Shown: positions 35,865 to 43,867 of the stretch, piece by piece | Numbering within the stretch: the stretch's first letter is position 1 | Layout of the letters: every line of letters starts with the position of its first letter | Assembly: GCF_050574275.1 (NCBI RefSeq) | Contig: NZ_CP192260.1 | Span: 1,178,001-1,242,000 of the forward strand | Source: Virgibacillus_F flavescens | GTDB taxonomy: Bacteria; Bacillota; Bacilli; Bacillales; Amphibacillaceae | Direction: 5' to 3' | Length of the DNA: 64,000 nt | Notes under the pieces: model-generated | Databases searched by the model: none | What the model was told of the DNA's origin: nothing | What the model saw: only the letters and a program-made list of their open reading frames with translations | Program-made: the position numbers and the translations under genes

Positions 35865-36029
35865 GTGTGGCATGTGAGAAACCGTAGCAGCAACCCCCAC
35901 TGTACATATATTTTATTTCATTTAATTTCCCGTAAGTGTACTGGGTCTGGAACGTATAGGAATAAACTGGATATTTTTCAGTACATGAGATCAATTTGTT
36001 CTTTGAAAAAAAGAGACAGCCACATCTAA
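35865..36029 (+). CDS. Possible small upstream ORF of spoIIID (usd-like)
   Basis: A GTG at 35865, 6 bases after GAGGTGA, opens a 54-codon frame ending with TAA at 36027-36029, upstream of spoIIID. In B. subtilis, translation of spoIIID depends on translation of a small upstream ORF called usd; this ORF occupies the same place. The encoded peptide (starting MWHVRNRSSNPHCTY) matches no family I know. It may be only a regulatory reading frame. No competing gene is present in this stretch. Confidence 0.45.
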   Translation: MWHVRNRSSNPHCTYILFHLISRKCTGSGTYRNKLDIFQYMRSICSLKKRDSHI

Positions 36030-36050
36030 CTGAATCACCTTGTCTCATTC

Positions 36051-36090
36051 CACACCTCGGAATTATCAACTTAGGGAGGCGAATGGTGTG
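36051..36090 (+). promoter_or_regulatory. Hairpin masking the spoIIID start codon (candidate)
   Basis: CACACC (36051-36056) is complementary to GGTGTG (36085-36090), which includes the GTG start. The AGGGAGG Shine-Dalgarno lies in the loop; CCTC (36055-36058) could pair with GAGG instead. Either pairing would hinder initiation unless an upstream ribosome opens it. Confidence 0.4.
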
Positions 36091-36402
36091 CACGATTACA
36101 TCAAAGAAAGGACAATCAGGATAGGCAATCATATCGTGGAGACGAGGAAAACCGTCCGAATGATAGCAAAGGAATTTGGTGTATCCAAAAGCACAGTCCA
36201 CAAAGATCTGACAGAACGCTTACCAGAGATCAACCCAAAACTCGCAAATCAAGTGAAGGATATTCTCGAGTACCACAAAGCCATCCGACATCTCCGCGGA
36301 GGTGAAGCAACCCGGAAAAAATATAAAATTAAACCACCCAGCAGCACCGCATCCGTAAGACTGGACACCACAAAAGTCACAACCGCCAAACCAGCAGGAT
36401 AA
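36088..36402 (+). CDS. spoIIID: Sporulation transcriptional regulator SpoIIID
   Basis: SpoIIID is a small DNA-binding regulator of mother-cell genes under sigma-E and sigma-K. The helix-turn-helix is in TVRMIAKEFGVSKSTVHKDL. The block HDYIKERTIRIGNHIVETRKT through HKAIRHLRGGEAT is almost invariant in Bacillaceae. The start is the GTG at 36088 after AGGGAGGCGAATG, giving MHDYIKERT; the frame upstream to 36040 is not coding in the family. At 104 residues it is about 10 longer than B. subtilis SpoIIID, with a Ser/Thr/Lys tail. Confidence 0.95.
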   Translation: MHDYIKERTIRIGNHIVETRKTVRMIAKEFGVSKSTVHKDLTERLPEINPKLANQVKDILEYHKAIRHLRGGEATRKKYKIKPPSSTASVRLDTTKVTTAKPAG

Positions 36403-36416
36403 CGTCGACCAATGAT

Positions 36417-36447
36417 CCCCAGCGCTTTAGTGCGGCTGGGGGTTTTT
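36417..36447 (+). terminator. Rho-independent terminator after spoIIID
   Basis: CCCCAGC pairs with GCTGGGG around an 11-base loop, followed by GTTTTT. Confidence 0.8.
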
Positions 36448-36496
36448 GGGGTTTGCGCTGTGCGGGGGCGGAGCGGGGAGAACGGCCGAAGCGGGA

Positions 36497-37219
36497 TATC
36501 GATGTCGAGCATGGTTTTATCCATCTGGCACTTCTGCATATCGATCTCGTCCAAGGGTATATCCATCGCGAAAAAAATAATATCAATCTCGAGAAAAATA
36601 TTATCACTGCCGGGAGCGGAAATATCGATCTCGAGCGGGATATCGGTGGCGAGCCCGGTTTTATCCATCTGGCACTTCTGCATATCGATCTCGTCCAAGG
36701 GTATATCCATCGCGAAAAAAATAATATCAATCTCGAGAAAAATATTATCACTGCCGGGAGCGGAAATATCGATCTCGAGCGGGATATCGGTGGCGAGCCC
36801 GGTTTTATCCATCTGGCACTTCTGCATATCGATCTCGTCCAAGGGTATATCCATCGCGAAAAAAATAATATCAATCTCGAGAAAAATATTATCACTGCCG
36901 GGAGCGGAAATATCGGTCTCGAGCGGGATATCGGTGGCGAGCCCGGTTTTATCCATCTGGCACTTCGGCATATCGATCTCGTCCATGGGTATATCCATCG
37001 CGAAAAAAATAATATCAATCTCGAGAAAAATATTATCACTGCCGGGAGCGGAAATATCGATCTCGAGCGGGATATCGGTGGCGAGCCCAGTCTTATCTAT
37101 CTGGCACTTCGGCATATCGATCTCGTCCATGGGTATATCCATCGCGAGCTCGGGTTTATCCATCTGGTACTTTGAGATATCGATCTCTAGCACAGGCATA
37201 TCATTCCATAGCAAATTAA
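36497..37219. repeat. 21-bp phased array A4 with 144-bp higher-order repeat
   Basis: About 35 monomers start with TATC and follow the pattern TATCGATCTCGAGC plus 7 variable bases. Within the array a block of six 21-mers plus one 18-mer (144 bp) repeats from 36518, 36662, 36806, 36950 and 37094, nearly identical between copies. Because 144 and 21 are multiples of three, long open frames run through both strands. None has a ribosome binding site. I do not call a gene here. No CRISPR-like unique spacers are present. Confidence 0.93.
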
Positions 37220-37230
37220 AACGTAAAAAC

Positions 37231-38250
37231 TTAATTAATTGTAATCTGTCTCTTGAATATAAATTCGGAGTCTTGCGGATAGTTCTCTATCGTTGGAGTA
37301 TGATATTTACGGCCTTTGTTTGTGCCAGTGTGGCGGAGGTTCATTGCATTTAAAAGGAAATATGATGTTTGAGAGGACGTCAATTGTAATAGTTCTCTGA
37401 ATTCACTGTTAGTTATCGTAGGGCTGTGGAGGAGAAAATGGTCCAGGATCACTCGAATATGATCAGTGGGTCCGCTGCATCTGCATTTTGGGCATAACCA
37501 CTTTTTGAAATGGCGTATCATTGGATAATGAAAACACTTGTAGCACGGGATCCCTAGTATAAAATAATCGTTATTCAAATTATAGTAGTCCATAAGGTTT
37601 GGGCGACGCTCCGTATGTCCGCTTATCAGATAATTTTTCAGTTTTTTCATTGTAGTGATTCCAACCTGTTCTCTTGCATAGTTCTGGTTAATCTTTTCGA
37701 GTTGATGAAGTAGACTTTCAAGATGAATCAGCTTATTCAATACCTTCGGATCCCGCTGATTATGTTTAATAATTGTAGAAGGATTACTGATGACAACAAT
37801 GGACTCCACCGGAATATTGTACAGTTGCCGTTCTTCCAACCAGGTTAACAGATTTATTTTCTGCGTTTCCGCTTGAAGAATTGGATCTTTAAATCCATCT
37901 TCTTTATCTCCATCCTTTCTAATGAATTGATTGAAATCTGAATCATATTCTACACTTCCTCTGATGTTTTTCGTTTCAATAATTATGATAAATTTTTTAG
38001 TGAGAATTAATGTATCCATTTGAAAATAGCGATTTTCCGTTTTTAATCGGAGATCCATGAAAATCATTGCGGGCTTGACTGTATACATTTTCAACTTATA
38101 ATCAACCATCCGTTCTCCTTGGTAACCGTAAAAATATCGTTTGTAGTCGTTTTGTAAAATCGTGTTTTCCCTGTATTGCGGTTTTATTCTGCGATACAGA
38201 GCTTCGTACGCTAATAAATTATTTGATTTAAAGCGGTGCTTTACTATCAA
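37231..38250 (-). CDS. NERD domain protein with C-terminal zinc ribbon
   Basis: A 339-residue protein. The nuclease-related (NERD) domain occupies about residues 40-160, with GYQGERMVDYKL, a QMDTLILTKKFIIIIETKNI core containing the D and ExK of restriction-like nucleases, and GSVEYDSD. A zinc-ribbon-like CYKCFHYPMIRHFKKWLCPKC follows around residue 250. The start is the TTG at 38250 behind AAAGGGGAGTG. NERD proteins are thought to process DNA, but the substrate is unknown. It is transcribed against its neighbours and ends close to the A4 array, which suggests a later arrival. Confidence 0.85.
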   Translation of the reverse strand: MIVKHRFKSNNLLAYEALYRRIKPQYRENTILQNDYKRYFYGYQGERMVDYKLKMYTVKPAMIFMDLRLKTENRYFQMDTLILTKKFIIIIETKNIRGSVEYDSDFNQFIRKDGDKEDGFKDPILQAETQKINLLTWLEERQLYNIPVESIVVISNPSTIIKHNQRDPKVLNKLIHLESLLHQLEKINQNYAREQVGITTMKKLKNYLISGHTERRPNLMDYYNLNNDYFILGIPCYKCFHYPMIRHFKKWLCPKCRCSGPTDHIRVILDHFLLHSPTITNSEFRELLQLTSSQTSYFLLNAMNLRHTGTNKGRKYHTPTIENYPQDSEFIFKRQITIN

Positions 38251-38370
38251 TACTTCACTCCCCTTTACATGTTCGATCTACTATATTCTACAATTTTTTT
38301 AACAAAATGCACTTCAGTAAAATCAATTTTTATGTAATTCGTTTCGTTTAAATTCTTGATTGTACTGCGA

Positions 38371-38496
38371 TATCGATGTTGAAAAATTGTGTATCGATGC
38401 CGAAAATAGAGTTATCGGTCTTTAGAAATTAAATTTCACTGTTGAAAAAGAAAATATCACGCTTGAGCGAAAATTTATCAACATTGAGTTTAAAAA
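38371..38496. repeat. 21-bp phased array A5
   Basis: Six units start at 38371, 38392, 38413, 38434, 38455 and 38476, exactly 21 bases apart: TATCGATGTT, TATCGATGCC, TATCGGTCTT, TTTCACTGTT, TATCACGCTT and TATCAACATT. It uses the same keyword and orientation as array A4. It lies in the NERD-mbl gap; the rest of that gap (38251-38370) shows nothing else. Confidence 0.85.
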
Positions 38497-38648
38497 CATA
38501 CAAATCAACCCCCACAAATACAAAATTCCCTGCATAATTTTTGTTTTTTTGCATTATTTTAAGAGATCTTGTGGTAAAATATAATATTAGTAGCATTGTG
38601 TTCGTAAACTAATGTGAGATAGTAAAGTAACAGGGAGGATCTTAATTA

Positions 38649-39650
38649 ATGTTTTCTCGTGATATCGGAATTGACCTTGGAACTGCCAATGTCTTAATTC
38701 ATGTAAAAGGTAAAGGAATCGTATTAAATGAACCATCTGTTGTAGCGATGGACAAGAATACTGGAAAAGTACTCGAAGTTGGAGAAGCTGCACGTCGTAT
38801 GGTTGGACGTACACCAGGAAACATTGAAGCCATTCGCCCGTTAAAAGATGGGGTTATTGCTGACTTTGATGTGACAGAAGCAATGTTAAAGCACTTTATT
38901 AATAAAATTAATGTTCGTGGATTTTTATCTAAACCAAGAATGTTAATCTGCTGCCCAACGAATATTACAAAAGTTGAGCAGAAAGCAATTAGAGAAGCTG
39001 CTGAGAAATCAGGCGGCAAAAAGGTTTATCTGGAAGAAGAACCTAAAGTTGCAGCAATCGGTGCAGGCATGGATATTTTCCAGCCGAGCGGTAATATGGT
39101 TGTTGATATCGGAGGAGGAACTTCAGATATAGCCGTTTTATCAATGGGTGATATCGTTACTGCTGAATCGATCAAGATGGCTGGTGACAAATTCGACGCG
39201 GAAATTTTATCGTACATAAAAAAGAAATACAAGATGCTGATCGGTGAACGTACCGCTGAAGACATTAAAATTAATGTCGCGACTGTATTTGCAAATTCCC
39301 GTAAAGAAGAAATGGATATCCGTGGCCGGGATATGGTAAGTGGCTTGCCGCGTACCATCACTGTCTATTCAGATGAAATTGCTGAAGCATTACAAGAATC
39401 TGCAGCACTGATTGTACAGGGTGCGAGAAAAGTATTGGAACGCACACCACCGGAACTATCGGCGGATATTATTGATCGCGGCGTTATTCTGACAGGTGGA
39501 GGCGCAATGATTCATGGTATTGACCAGTTGCTGGCCGAGGAATTAAAGGTACCAGTATTCCTGGCAGACGAGCCTATGAATTGTGTTGCTAGAGGAACTG
39601 GAATCATGCTTGAGAATATTGATAAAATTGAACGAAAAAAAATAATGTAA
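38649..39650 (+). CDS. mbl: MreB-like cell-shape protein Mbl
   Basis: This bacterial actin polymerises under the membrane and guides lateral-wall synthesis. The 333-residue protein starts MFSRDIGIDLGTANVLI, the phosphate-1 loop. Phosphate-2 is MVVDIGGGTSDIAVLS, and the adenosine loop is ILTGGGAMIHGIDQLL. The spoIIID-mbl-flhO-flhP order is as in B. subtilis, so Mbl is preferred over MreB. CAGGGAGGATC precedes the ATG. Confidence 0.96.
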   Translation: MFSRDIGIDLGTANVLIHVKGKGIVLNEPSVVAMDKNTGKVLEVGEAARRMVGRTPGNIEAIRPLKDGVIADFDVTEAMLKHFINKINVRGFLSKPRMLICCPTNITKVEQKAIREAAEKSGGKKVYLEEEPKVAAIGAGMDIFQPSGNMVVDIGGGTSDIAVLSMGDIVTAESIKMAGDKFDAEILSYIKKKYKMLIGERTAEDIKINVATVFANSRKEEMDIRGRDMVSGLPRTITVYSDEIAEALQESAALIVQGARKVLERTPPELSADIIDRGVILTGGGAMIHGIDQLLAEELKVPVFLADEPMNCVARGTGIMLENIDKIERKKIM

Positions 39651-39689
39651 CAGCAATTCACAATCCAATCGTAAAAGGAGTTGAACGCT

Positions 39690-40493
39690 TTGCTTCGAGG
39701 GTTTTATAGTGCAGCAAGTGGAATGATTGCTCAGCAGCGTCGTCAAGAGGCATTGGCAAATAATATTGCGAATGCTAATACACCAGGATATAAAGCTGAT
39801 CAGCCGACATTACGTGCATTTCCTGAAATGTTGATGAAACAAATAGGGTCAACCGAGCTTCCGACTGAAAGGGGCTTTAACGTACCTGGAAATCAAACGA
39901 TAGGAGCACTTAACACAGGTGTGTATGTCCAGGAAAATGTACCGAAGTTTATTCAGGGAGATATTCGTGAAACAGGGATATCTACCGATTTGGCGTTAAT
40001 TAATGGTGCTTTTCCAGATGAAGCTGGAGGGTTGTTTTTCACTGTGCAAAATGAAGCGGGCGAACAACGCTATACGCGAAATGGAAATTTTACTGTTGAT
40101 GGACAAGGGTTCTTAGTGGCAACAGAAGGGTACTATGTTTTGGACCAGGCAGGGAATCGAATCCAGACGGATGGCCAGGATTTCACGGTTACACAGGACG
40201 GAAACGTACAAGCGGCCGGACAGAACATACCGCTTGGCATTGCTTATACCGAAAATGTTAACCAAATGGCAAAAGAAGGAAACGGTCTGTTTGCTGGTGA
40301 AGCAGGTGCCGTTCCAGCTGGGGCAACGTTTACAATTCAACAGGGATTTTTAGAACAGTCAAATGTGGATACGCTGCAGTCGATGACAGAAATGATGGAA
40401 TCATATCGTATGTTTGAGACGAATCAGCGTGTATTGAAAGCATATGATGAGAGTATGTCTAAAGCAGTAAATGAAGTGGGACGACTACGCTAG
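39690..40493 (+). CDS. flhO: Flagellar hook-basal body protein FlhO
   Basis: This is a FlgF/FlgG-type rod protein. The N-terminal rod signature is in GFYSAASGMIAQQRRQEALA and NNIANANTPGYKA; the C-terminal helix MTEMMESYRMFETNQRVLKA is conserved. The start is the TTG at 39690, nine bases after AAAGGAG, giving 267 residues; the TTG at 39681 lies too close. It is exported by the flagellar type III system and has no Sec signal. flhP follows 10 bases later. Confidence 0.93.
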   Translation: MLRGFYSAASGMIAQQRRQEALANNIANANTPGYKADQPTLRAFPEMLMKQIGSTELPTERGFNVPGNQTIGALNTGVYVQENVPKFIQGDIRETGISTDLALINGAFPDEAGGLFFTVQNEAGEQRYTRNGNFTVDGQGFLVATEGYYVLDQAGNRIQTDGQDFTVTQDGNVQAAGQNIPLGIAYTENVNQMAKEGNGLFAGEAGAVPAGATFTIQQGFLEQSNVDTLQSMTEMMESYRMFETNQRVLKAYDESMSKAVNEVGRLR

Positions 40494-40503
40494 GAGGGAT
40501 TAT

Positions 40504-41334
40504 GTGTCAAGAATGATGATTCAGGCAGCGGTAACGATGAATCAGCTGCAAAGTAAACTCGATTTGATTGGAAATAACTTAGCAAACAGCCAAACTACTG
40601 GTTATAAAAGCCGTCAAGCAGATTTTTCTTCTTTGCTGTTTCAACAAATTAATAATATGACCGATCCTGCAAATGCGGAGGGTCGTCTTACTCCGGATGG
40701 AATTCGAGTTGGATCAGGCGCGAAACTTGGATCGACCAATATTAACTTGGCATCAGGTGCAATAAAGGAAACAGGGCGTGGGCTAGATACAGCACTTCTT
40801 GAAAAAAATCATCTTTTTGAGGTACAGGTTACCGAAAATGGTGTGGAAGAAACGCGGTTTACACGTTCTGGTAACTTTTATCTTTCTCCTGTAAATAACA
40901 ATCAGGATGTTATGCTGACGACCAGTGACGGGAACCCTGTTCTTGGCGAGAATGGTCCGATAGTAATTCCTGCAGGTTTTGAGTCGATTTCAATTGAGGA
41001 AAACGGTCAAATCGTTGTAACGCGTGGAAATCAAACACAAGAAGCGGGTAGACTCTCGATAGTGGAAGCAGTTAGACCACGATTGCTTGAGGCTGCTGGC
41101 GACAATACGTTCCGACTGCCTGATCTTCAGGAACTGGGATATAATCAGGATGAGATTATCCAGATGACGAATCCAAACGCATCTATGTTGCAAAGCGGAG
41201 CTCTCGAACAGTCCAATGTTGATGTTTCTAAAGAGATGACGGACTTAATGATGGCCCAGCGTTCGTATCAGTTTAATTCCAGAACCATTTCGATGAGTGA
41301 TCAAATGGCAGGTCTGGTAAATCAATTGCGATAA
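40504..41334 (+). CDS. flhP: Flagellar hook-basal body protein FlhP
   Basis: A second rod protein. The N-terminal motif is MNQLQSKLDLIGNNLANSQT and TTGYKSRQADF; the C-terminal motif is LEQSNVDVSKEMTDLMMAQR. The start is the GTG at 40504 after GGAGGG, giving 276 residues. It is cotranscribed with flhO and probably with the next gene. Confidence 0.93.
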   Translation: MSRMMIQAAVTMNQLQSKLDLIGNNLANSQTTGYKSRQADFSSLLFQQINNMTDPANAEGRLTPDGIRVGSGAKLGSTNINLASGAIKETGRGLDTALLEKNHLFEVQVTENGVEETRFTRSGNFYLSPVNNNQDVMLTTSDGNPVLGENGPIVIPAGFESISIEENGQIVVTRGNQTQEAGRLSIVEAVRPRLLEAAGDNTFRLPDLQELGYNQDEIIQMTNPNASMLQSGALEQSNVDVSKEMTDLMMAQRSYQFNSRTISMSDQMAGLVNQLR

Positions 41335-41377
41335 ACAATCTGTTTAATTTTTGCAAGTGAGTTAGGAGAAACAAACC

Positions 41378-41776
41378 ATGTCAAAACCTGAATTGAAAAA
41401 TGAAGAAAAAAAACCAGGCTACTTGCCGAAGCTGCAGGAAAAAATGAAGAAATTAGCACCAAAGAAGAAATCAAAATTGGAAAAACCATCTGAGGATAAA
41501 GCTCATAAAAAGCAGAGATCGAAGCAAAAAGAAGAGCAATCGTCAGAGGTATCTACCAGAAAACAGCAAAAGGCAGAAAAAAAGAAGAATAAGAAACCTC
41601 GGCGCCGTGCTTTTCCAATTTGGTTACGAATTATCGTAGTTCTTCTTCTATGTGCATTAGCATTAGCTTTAGGGGCAATGGTTGGATATGGCATTATCGG
41701 AAGTGGCAAGCCGAGTGATGTGTTTGACATGGAGACCTGGCGTCACATTTTTGAAATAGTAACAAAAACTGAGTAA
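41378..41776 (+). CDS. EpuA-family membrane protein (annotated as RNA polymerase subunit beta in some genomes)
   Basis: A 132-residue protein with a long Lys/Arg/Glu-rich head (about 80 residues, likely disordered) and one C-terminal membrane helix (LRIIVVLLLCALALALGAMV). This is followed by GYGIIGSGKPSDVFDMETW, the EpuA (PF11772-type) signature. Despite the common database name it is not a catalytic polymerase subunit. The function is unclear. TTAGGAGAAACAAACC precedes the ATG. Confidence 0.85.
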   Translation: MSKPELKNEEKKPGYLPKLQEKMKKLAPKKKSKLEKPSEDKAHKKQRSKQKEEQSSEVSTRKQQKAEKKKNKKPRRRAFPIWLRIIVVLLLCALALALGAMVGYGIIGSGKPSDVFDMETWRHIFEIVTKTE

Positions 41777-41779
41777 ACG

Positions 41780-41811
41780 AAAAGCATGGCTTCTGATAGC
41801 CATGCTTTTTG
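41780..41811 (+). terminator. Rho-independent terminator after the EpuA-like gene
   Basis: AAAAGCATGGCT pairs with AGCCATGCTTTT, giving a 12-bp stem with a T-run. Confidence 0.93.
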
Positions 41812-41821
41812 AATTTATTTA

Positions 41822-42446
41822 TAGTCGCCTTCGCTTTTCTTTTTTCCAGCTGCGGCTCCTAGAAGCTGCCGTCATAAGCAATGAACACTTAGAACGCTTA
41901 ACCCTTGCGTTCTTCGGTTCCTTGCTTATGCGTCTGCTTCTAAGCAGTCGCCTCCGCTTTTCTTTTTTGTCCAGCTGCGGCTCCTAGCGCCTAGCAAATA
42001 GGTCACTGAAAAAGTTACATATAGTACAAAATAAGCGGATCTAACCTCGCATCTTCGAATATACTGCGCTTTCCGCGGGCGAGTGTTGAGCCTCCTCGGA
42101 CTTGCGTCCTTCGGAGTCTCACCGATCTCTTACTTCCCGCAGGAGTCTCCGTATATTCGAGATGCTAAGTTAAGATGAAAAGTTAAATTCTTAAAATCCA
42201 CCACTTTTCAGCCGCCTCCATAGCAAATAGGTAGACATGATGAAAGCAGGGGAAGAGCACCCTACTGTTCACATGCCTATCTATTTGTACGCCGCTAAGC
42301 AGTCGCCTCCGCTTTTCTTATTGTCTAGCTGCGGCTCCTAGAAGCTGCCGTCATAAGCAATGAACACTTAGAACGCTTAACCCTTGCGTTCTTCGGTTCC
42401 TTGCTTATGCGTCCGCTTCTGAGCAGTCGCCTCCGCTTTTCGTTTC
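41822..42446. repeat. Array of AGTCGCCTCCGCTTTTC...AGCTGCGGCTCCTAG repeats
   Basis: A conserved segment GTCGCCTCCGCTTTTCTT, linker, then CAGCTGCGGCTCCTAG occurs at 41824, 41948 and 42302, with a partial one at 42426. Between them lie palindromic middles of about 85-100 bases. The first and last are almost identical (CCGTCATAAGCAATGAACAC...TTGCTTATGCGT). The middle one differs (AGCAAATAGG...CATGCCTATCTATTTG) and is interrupted by a MITE-like insertion at 42004-42220. The same kind of repeat lies in the atp operon. Confidence 0.85.
42004..42220. mobile_element. MITE-like insertion with 12-bp flanking duplication
   Basis: The insertion runs from CACTGAAAAAGTTACATATA to CCACTTTTCAGCCGCCTCCA. It is flanked by TAGCAAATAGGT at 41992-42003 and again at 42221-42232. 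Inner inverted repeats are GCATCTTCGAATATAC and GTATATTCGAGATGC. It has no coding capacity. Removing it plus one duplicate restores a continuous palindromic repeat. Confidence 0.78.
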
Positions 42447-42447
42447 T

Positions 42448-42594
42448 TTAAGGAATTTTTCTTCCGGTGAATAGTCGAACGAGTAAAACGATTAAAGCAA
42501 TAACAAGTAAGATGTGGATTAGGCCGCCTGCGATTTCAAACATAAAACCGAGTGCCCACAAAATAACTAGAATAACTAATATTGTCCAAAGCAT
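42448..42594 (-). CDS. Small hydrophobic membrane protein (lmo0937 family-like)
   Basis: A 48-residue protein read leftward. The ATG complement at 42592-42594 is preceded on that strand by GAAAGGAGGCACTAAC, a strong site. The sequence has two hydrophobic segments around FEIAGGLIHILLVIALIVLL and ends TGRKIP. It resembles the short lmo0937/DUF5670 proteins common in Firmicutes. The function is unknown, possibly stress related. Confidence 0.82.
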   Translation of the reverse strand: MLWTILVILVILWALGFMFEIAGGLIHILLVIALIVLLVRLFTGRKIP

Positions 42595-42757
42595 GTTAGT
42601 GCCTCCTTTCTTCAAATATAACTACTAAATAGTGCGAGTTGTTATACTTAAATTACCTCAAATTCATCAAAATCAAACATTTTTTGCTATAATAATAAAT
42701 ATGCACTACTTAGCTTCACCATTTTTTAGACAATCATACATAGGGAGCGATTCAATC

Positions 42758-43177
42758 ATGGATATACAGGAAATTAAAGAAACCATTCCACATCGGTACC
42801 CTTTTCTGTTAGTGGATAAAGTTATCGATATGGAAGTTGGAAAAAGTGTTACAGGCATTAAAAATGTGTCAATTAACGAACCATTTTTTCAAGGGCATTT
42901 TCCGGATTATCCTGTAATGCCTGGAGTACTCATTTTGGAAGCTTTGGCGCAAGTTGGAGCGATTGCAGTTCTTGGAATCGAAGAAAATAAAGGGAAGATT
43001 GGATTTCTTGCTGGTATTGACAAATGCCGTTTTAAACGACAAGTTAAGCCTGGAGATCAACTCAAATTAGAAGTGGAAATCATTCGAATCAAAGGACCAA
43101 TTGGAAAAGGCAAGGCTGTTGCAACGGTGGATGGCGAAGTAGCTTGTGAAGCGGAAATTATGTTTGCGATAAAATAA
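42758..43177 (+). CDS. fabZ: 3-hydroxyacyl-ACP dehydratase FabZ
   Basis: FabZ dehydrates 3-hydroxyacyl-ACP in fatty acid elongation. The catalytic His is in GHFPDYPVMPGVLILEALAQ with the partner Glu in LILEALAQ; the N-terminal IPHRYPFLLVDKV is typical. The frame opens at 42632, but the start is the ATG at 42758 after AGGGAGCG, giving 139 residues. Confidence 0.96.
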   Translation: MDIQEIKETIPHRYPFLLVDKVIDMEVGKSVTGIKNVSINEPFFQGHFPDYPVMPGVLILEALAQVGAIAVLGIEENKGKIGFLAGIDKCRFKRQVKPGDQLKLEVEIIRIKGPIGKGKAVATVDGEVACEAEIMFAIK

Positions 43178-43188
43178 TTGTTTGATTG

Positions 43189-43432
43189 GATGAGGCAGGG
43201 ACAAATCCAAAATAGACTAATCAAAAGAAGAACATTATGAAAAGATAATTTGAGCTCCGACACAATGCGTAGACAAAATACGAAGACTCCAGTGGGAACA
43301 GCACGAGTCTGAAGGCACCACAGGAAAGCGAAGTATTTTGACGAAGCGATTGCCAAAGCAAAGAATCCGAACGAATTATACGATTTCGTTCGGATTCTGC
43401 TATAGGTAATAAACTTTTGTCCCAACCTCATC
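43189..43432. repeat. Second MITE-like element (GGGACAAA ends)
   Basis: The left end GATGAGGCAGGGACAAA (43189-43205) and the right end TTTTGTCCCAACCTCATC (43415-43432) are inverted repeats. The inside contains GAATCCGAACGAA/TTCGTTCGGATTC and AAATACGAAGACTCC. There is no coding capacity. Similar GAGGTTGGGACAAAA elements are known as dispersed repeats in many Bacilli. Confidence 0.7.
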
Positions 43433-43568
43433 TTTTACTATATATAATAAAATATATATATCCAAAAAATTCCTCCTTATTAATCAAAATTGTTTTGAAA
43501 AAAGTAGTATTACATTCAAAATTATGGATAACCTAATGGCGAAAGTAACATATAAGGAGGAAAACATC

Positions 43569-43859
43569 ATGAAAAAGAGTCTTTTAATAAAGTTTGGCGC
43601 ACCAGTATTAGCGTTATCCCTTATGACAGCTTGCGGAACAGCAGATAATGAAGATCCTGCGAACGAAGAAGCACCATTAAATCAAGAGGATGACAACAGT
43701 AATCAGAACAATATGGAAGAGAACAAGGATGGCGGCATGAATGAGGATGGCGGCATGAATGATAATGGTGACATGAATAAGAATGGTGAGACCGACACTG
43801 ATAATGGTGCAGATGGTACGAACGAAGACACGATGAATGACGATAAAGATAATCAATAA
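43569..43859 (+). CDS. Small acidic lipoprotein
   Basis: A 96-residue protein. The lipobox is LSLMTACG after a short basic head. The mature part is almost all Asp, Glu, Asn, Gly and Met, with loose repeats of NEDGGMN/DNGDMNKNG. The start is the ATG at 43569 after AAGGAGGAAAACATC. No known domain is recognised. A surface-anchored, possibly cation-binding spacer is only a guess. Confidence 0.82.
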   Translation: MKKSLLIKFGAPVLALSLMTACGTADNEDPANEEAPLNQEDDNSNQNNMEENKDGGMNEDGGMNDNGDMNKNGETDTDNGADGTNEDTMNDDKDNQ

Positions 43860-43867
43860 TTTTTTTG

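Noticed and set aside
35791..36201. Leftward 136-codon ORF opposite spoIIID
   Set aside because: It is a shadow of spoIIID and its leader, with no Shine-Dalgarno and no family resemblance.
36497..37219. CRISPR array
   Set aside because: Repeats are directly adjacent 21-mers in 144-bp blocks; there are no unique spacers of constant length and no cas genes.
36412..37353. Protein genes of 220-320 residues across the 36.5 kb repeat (both strands)
   Set aside because: The frames stay open because 21, 18 and 144 are multiples of three. They start inside a terminator or at weak codons, have no ribosome binding site, and overlap one another in several frames.
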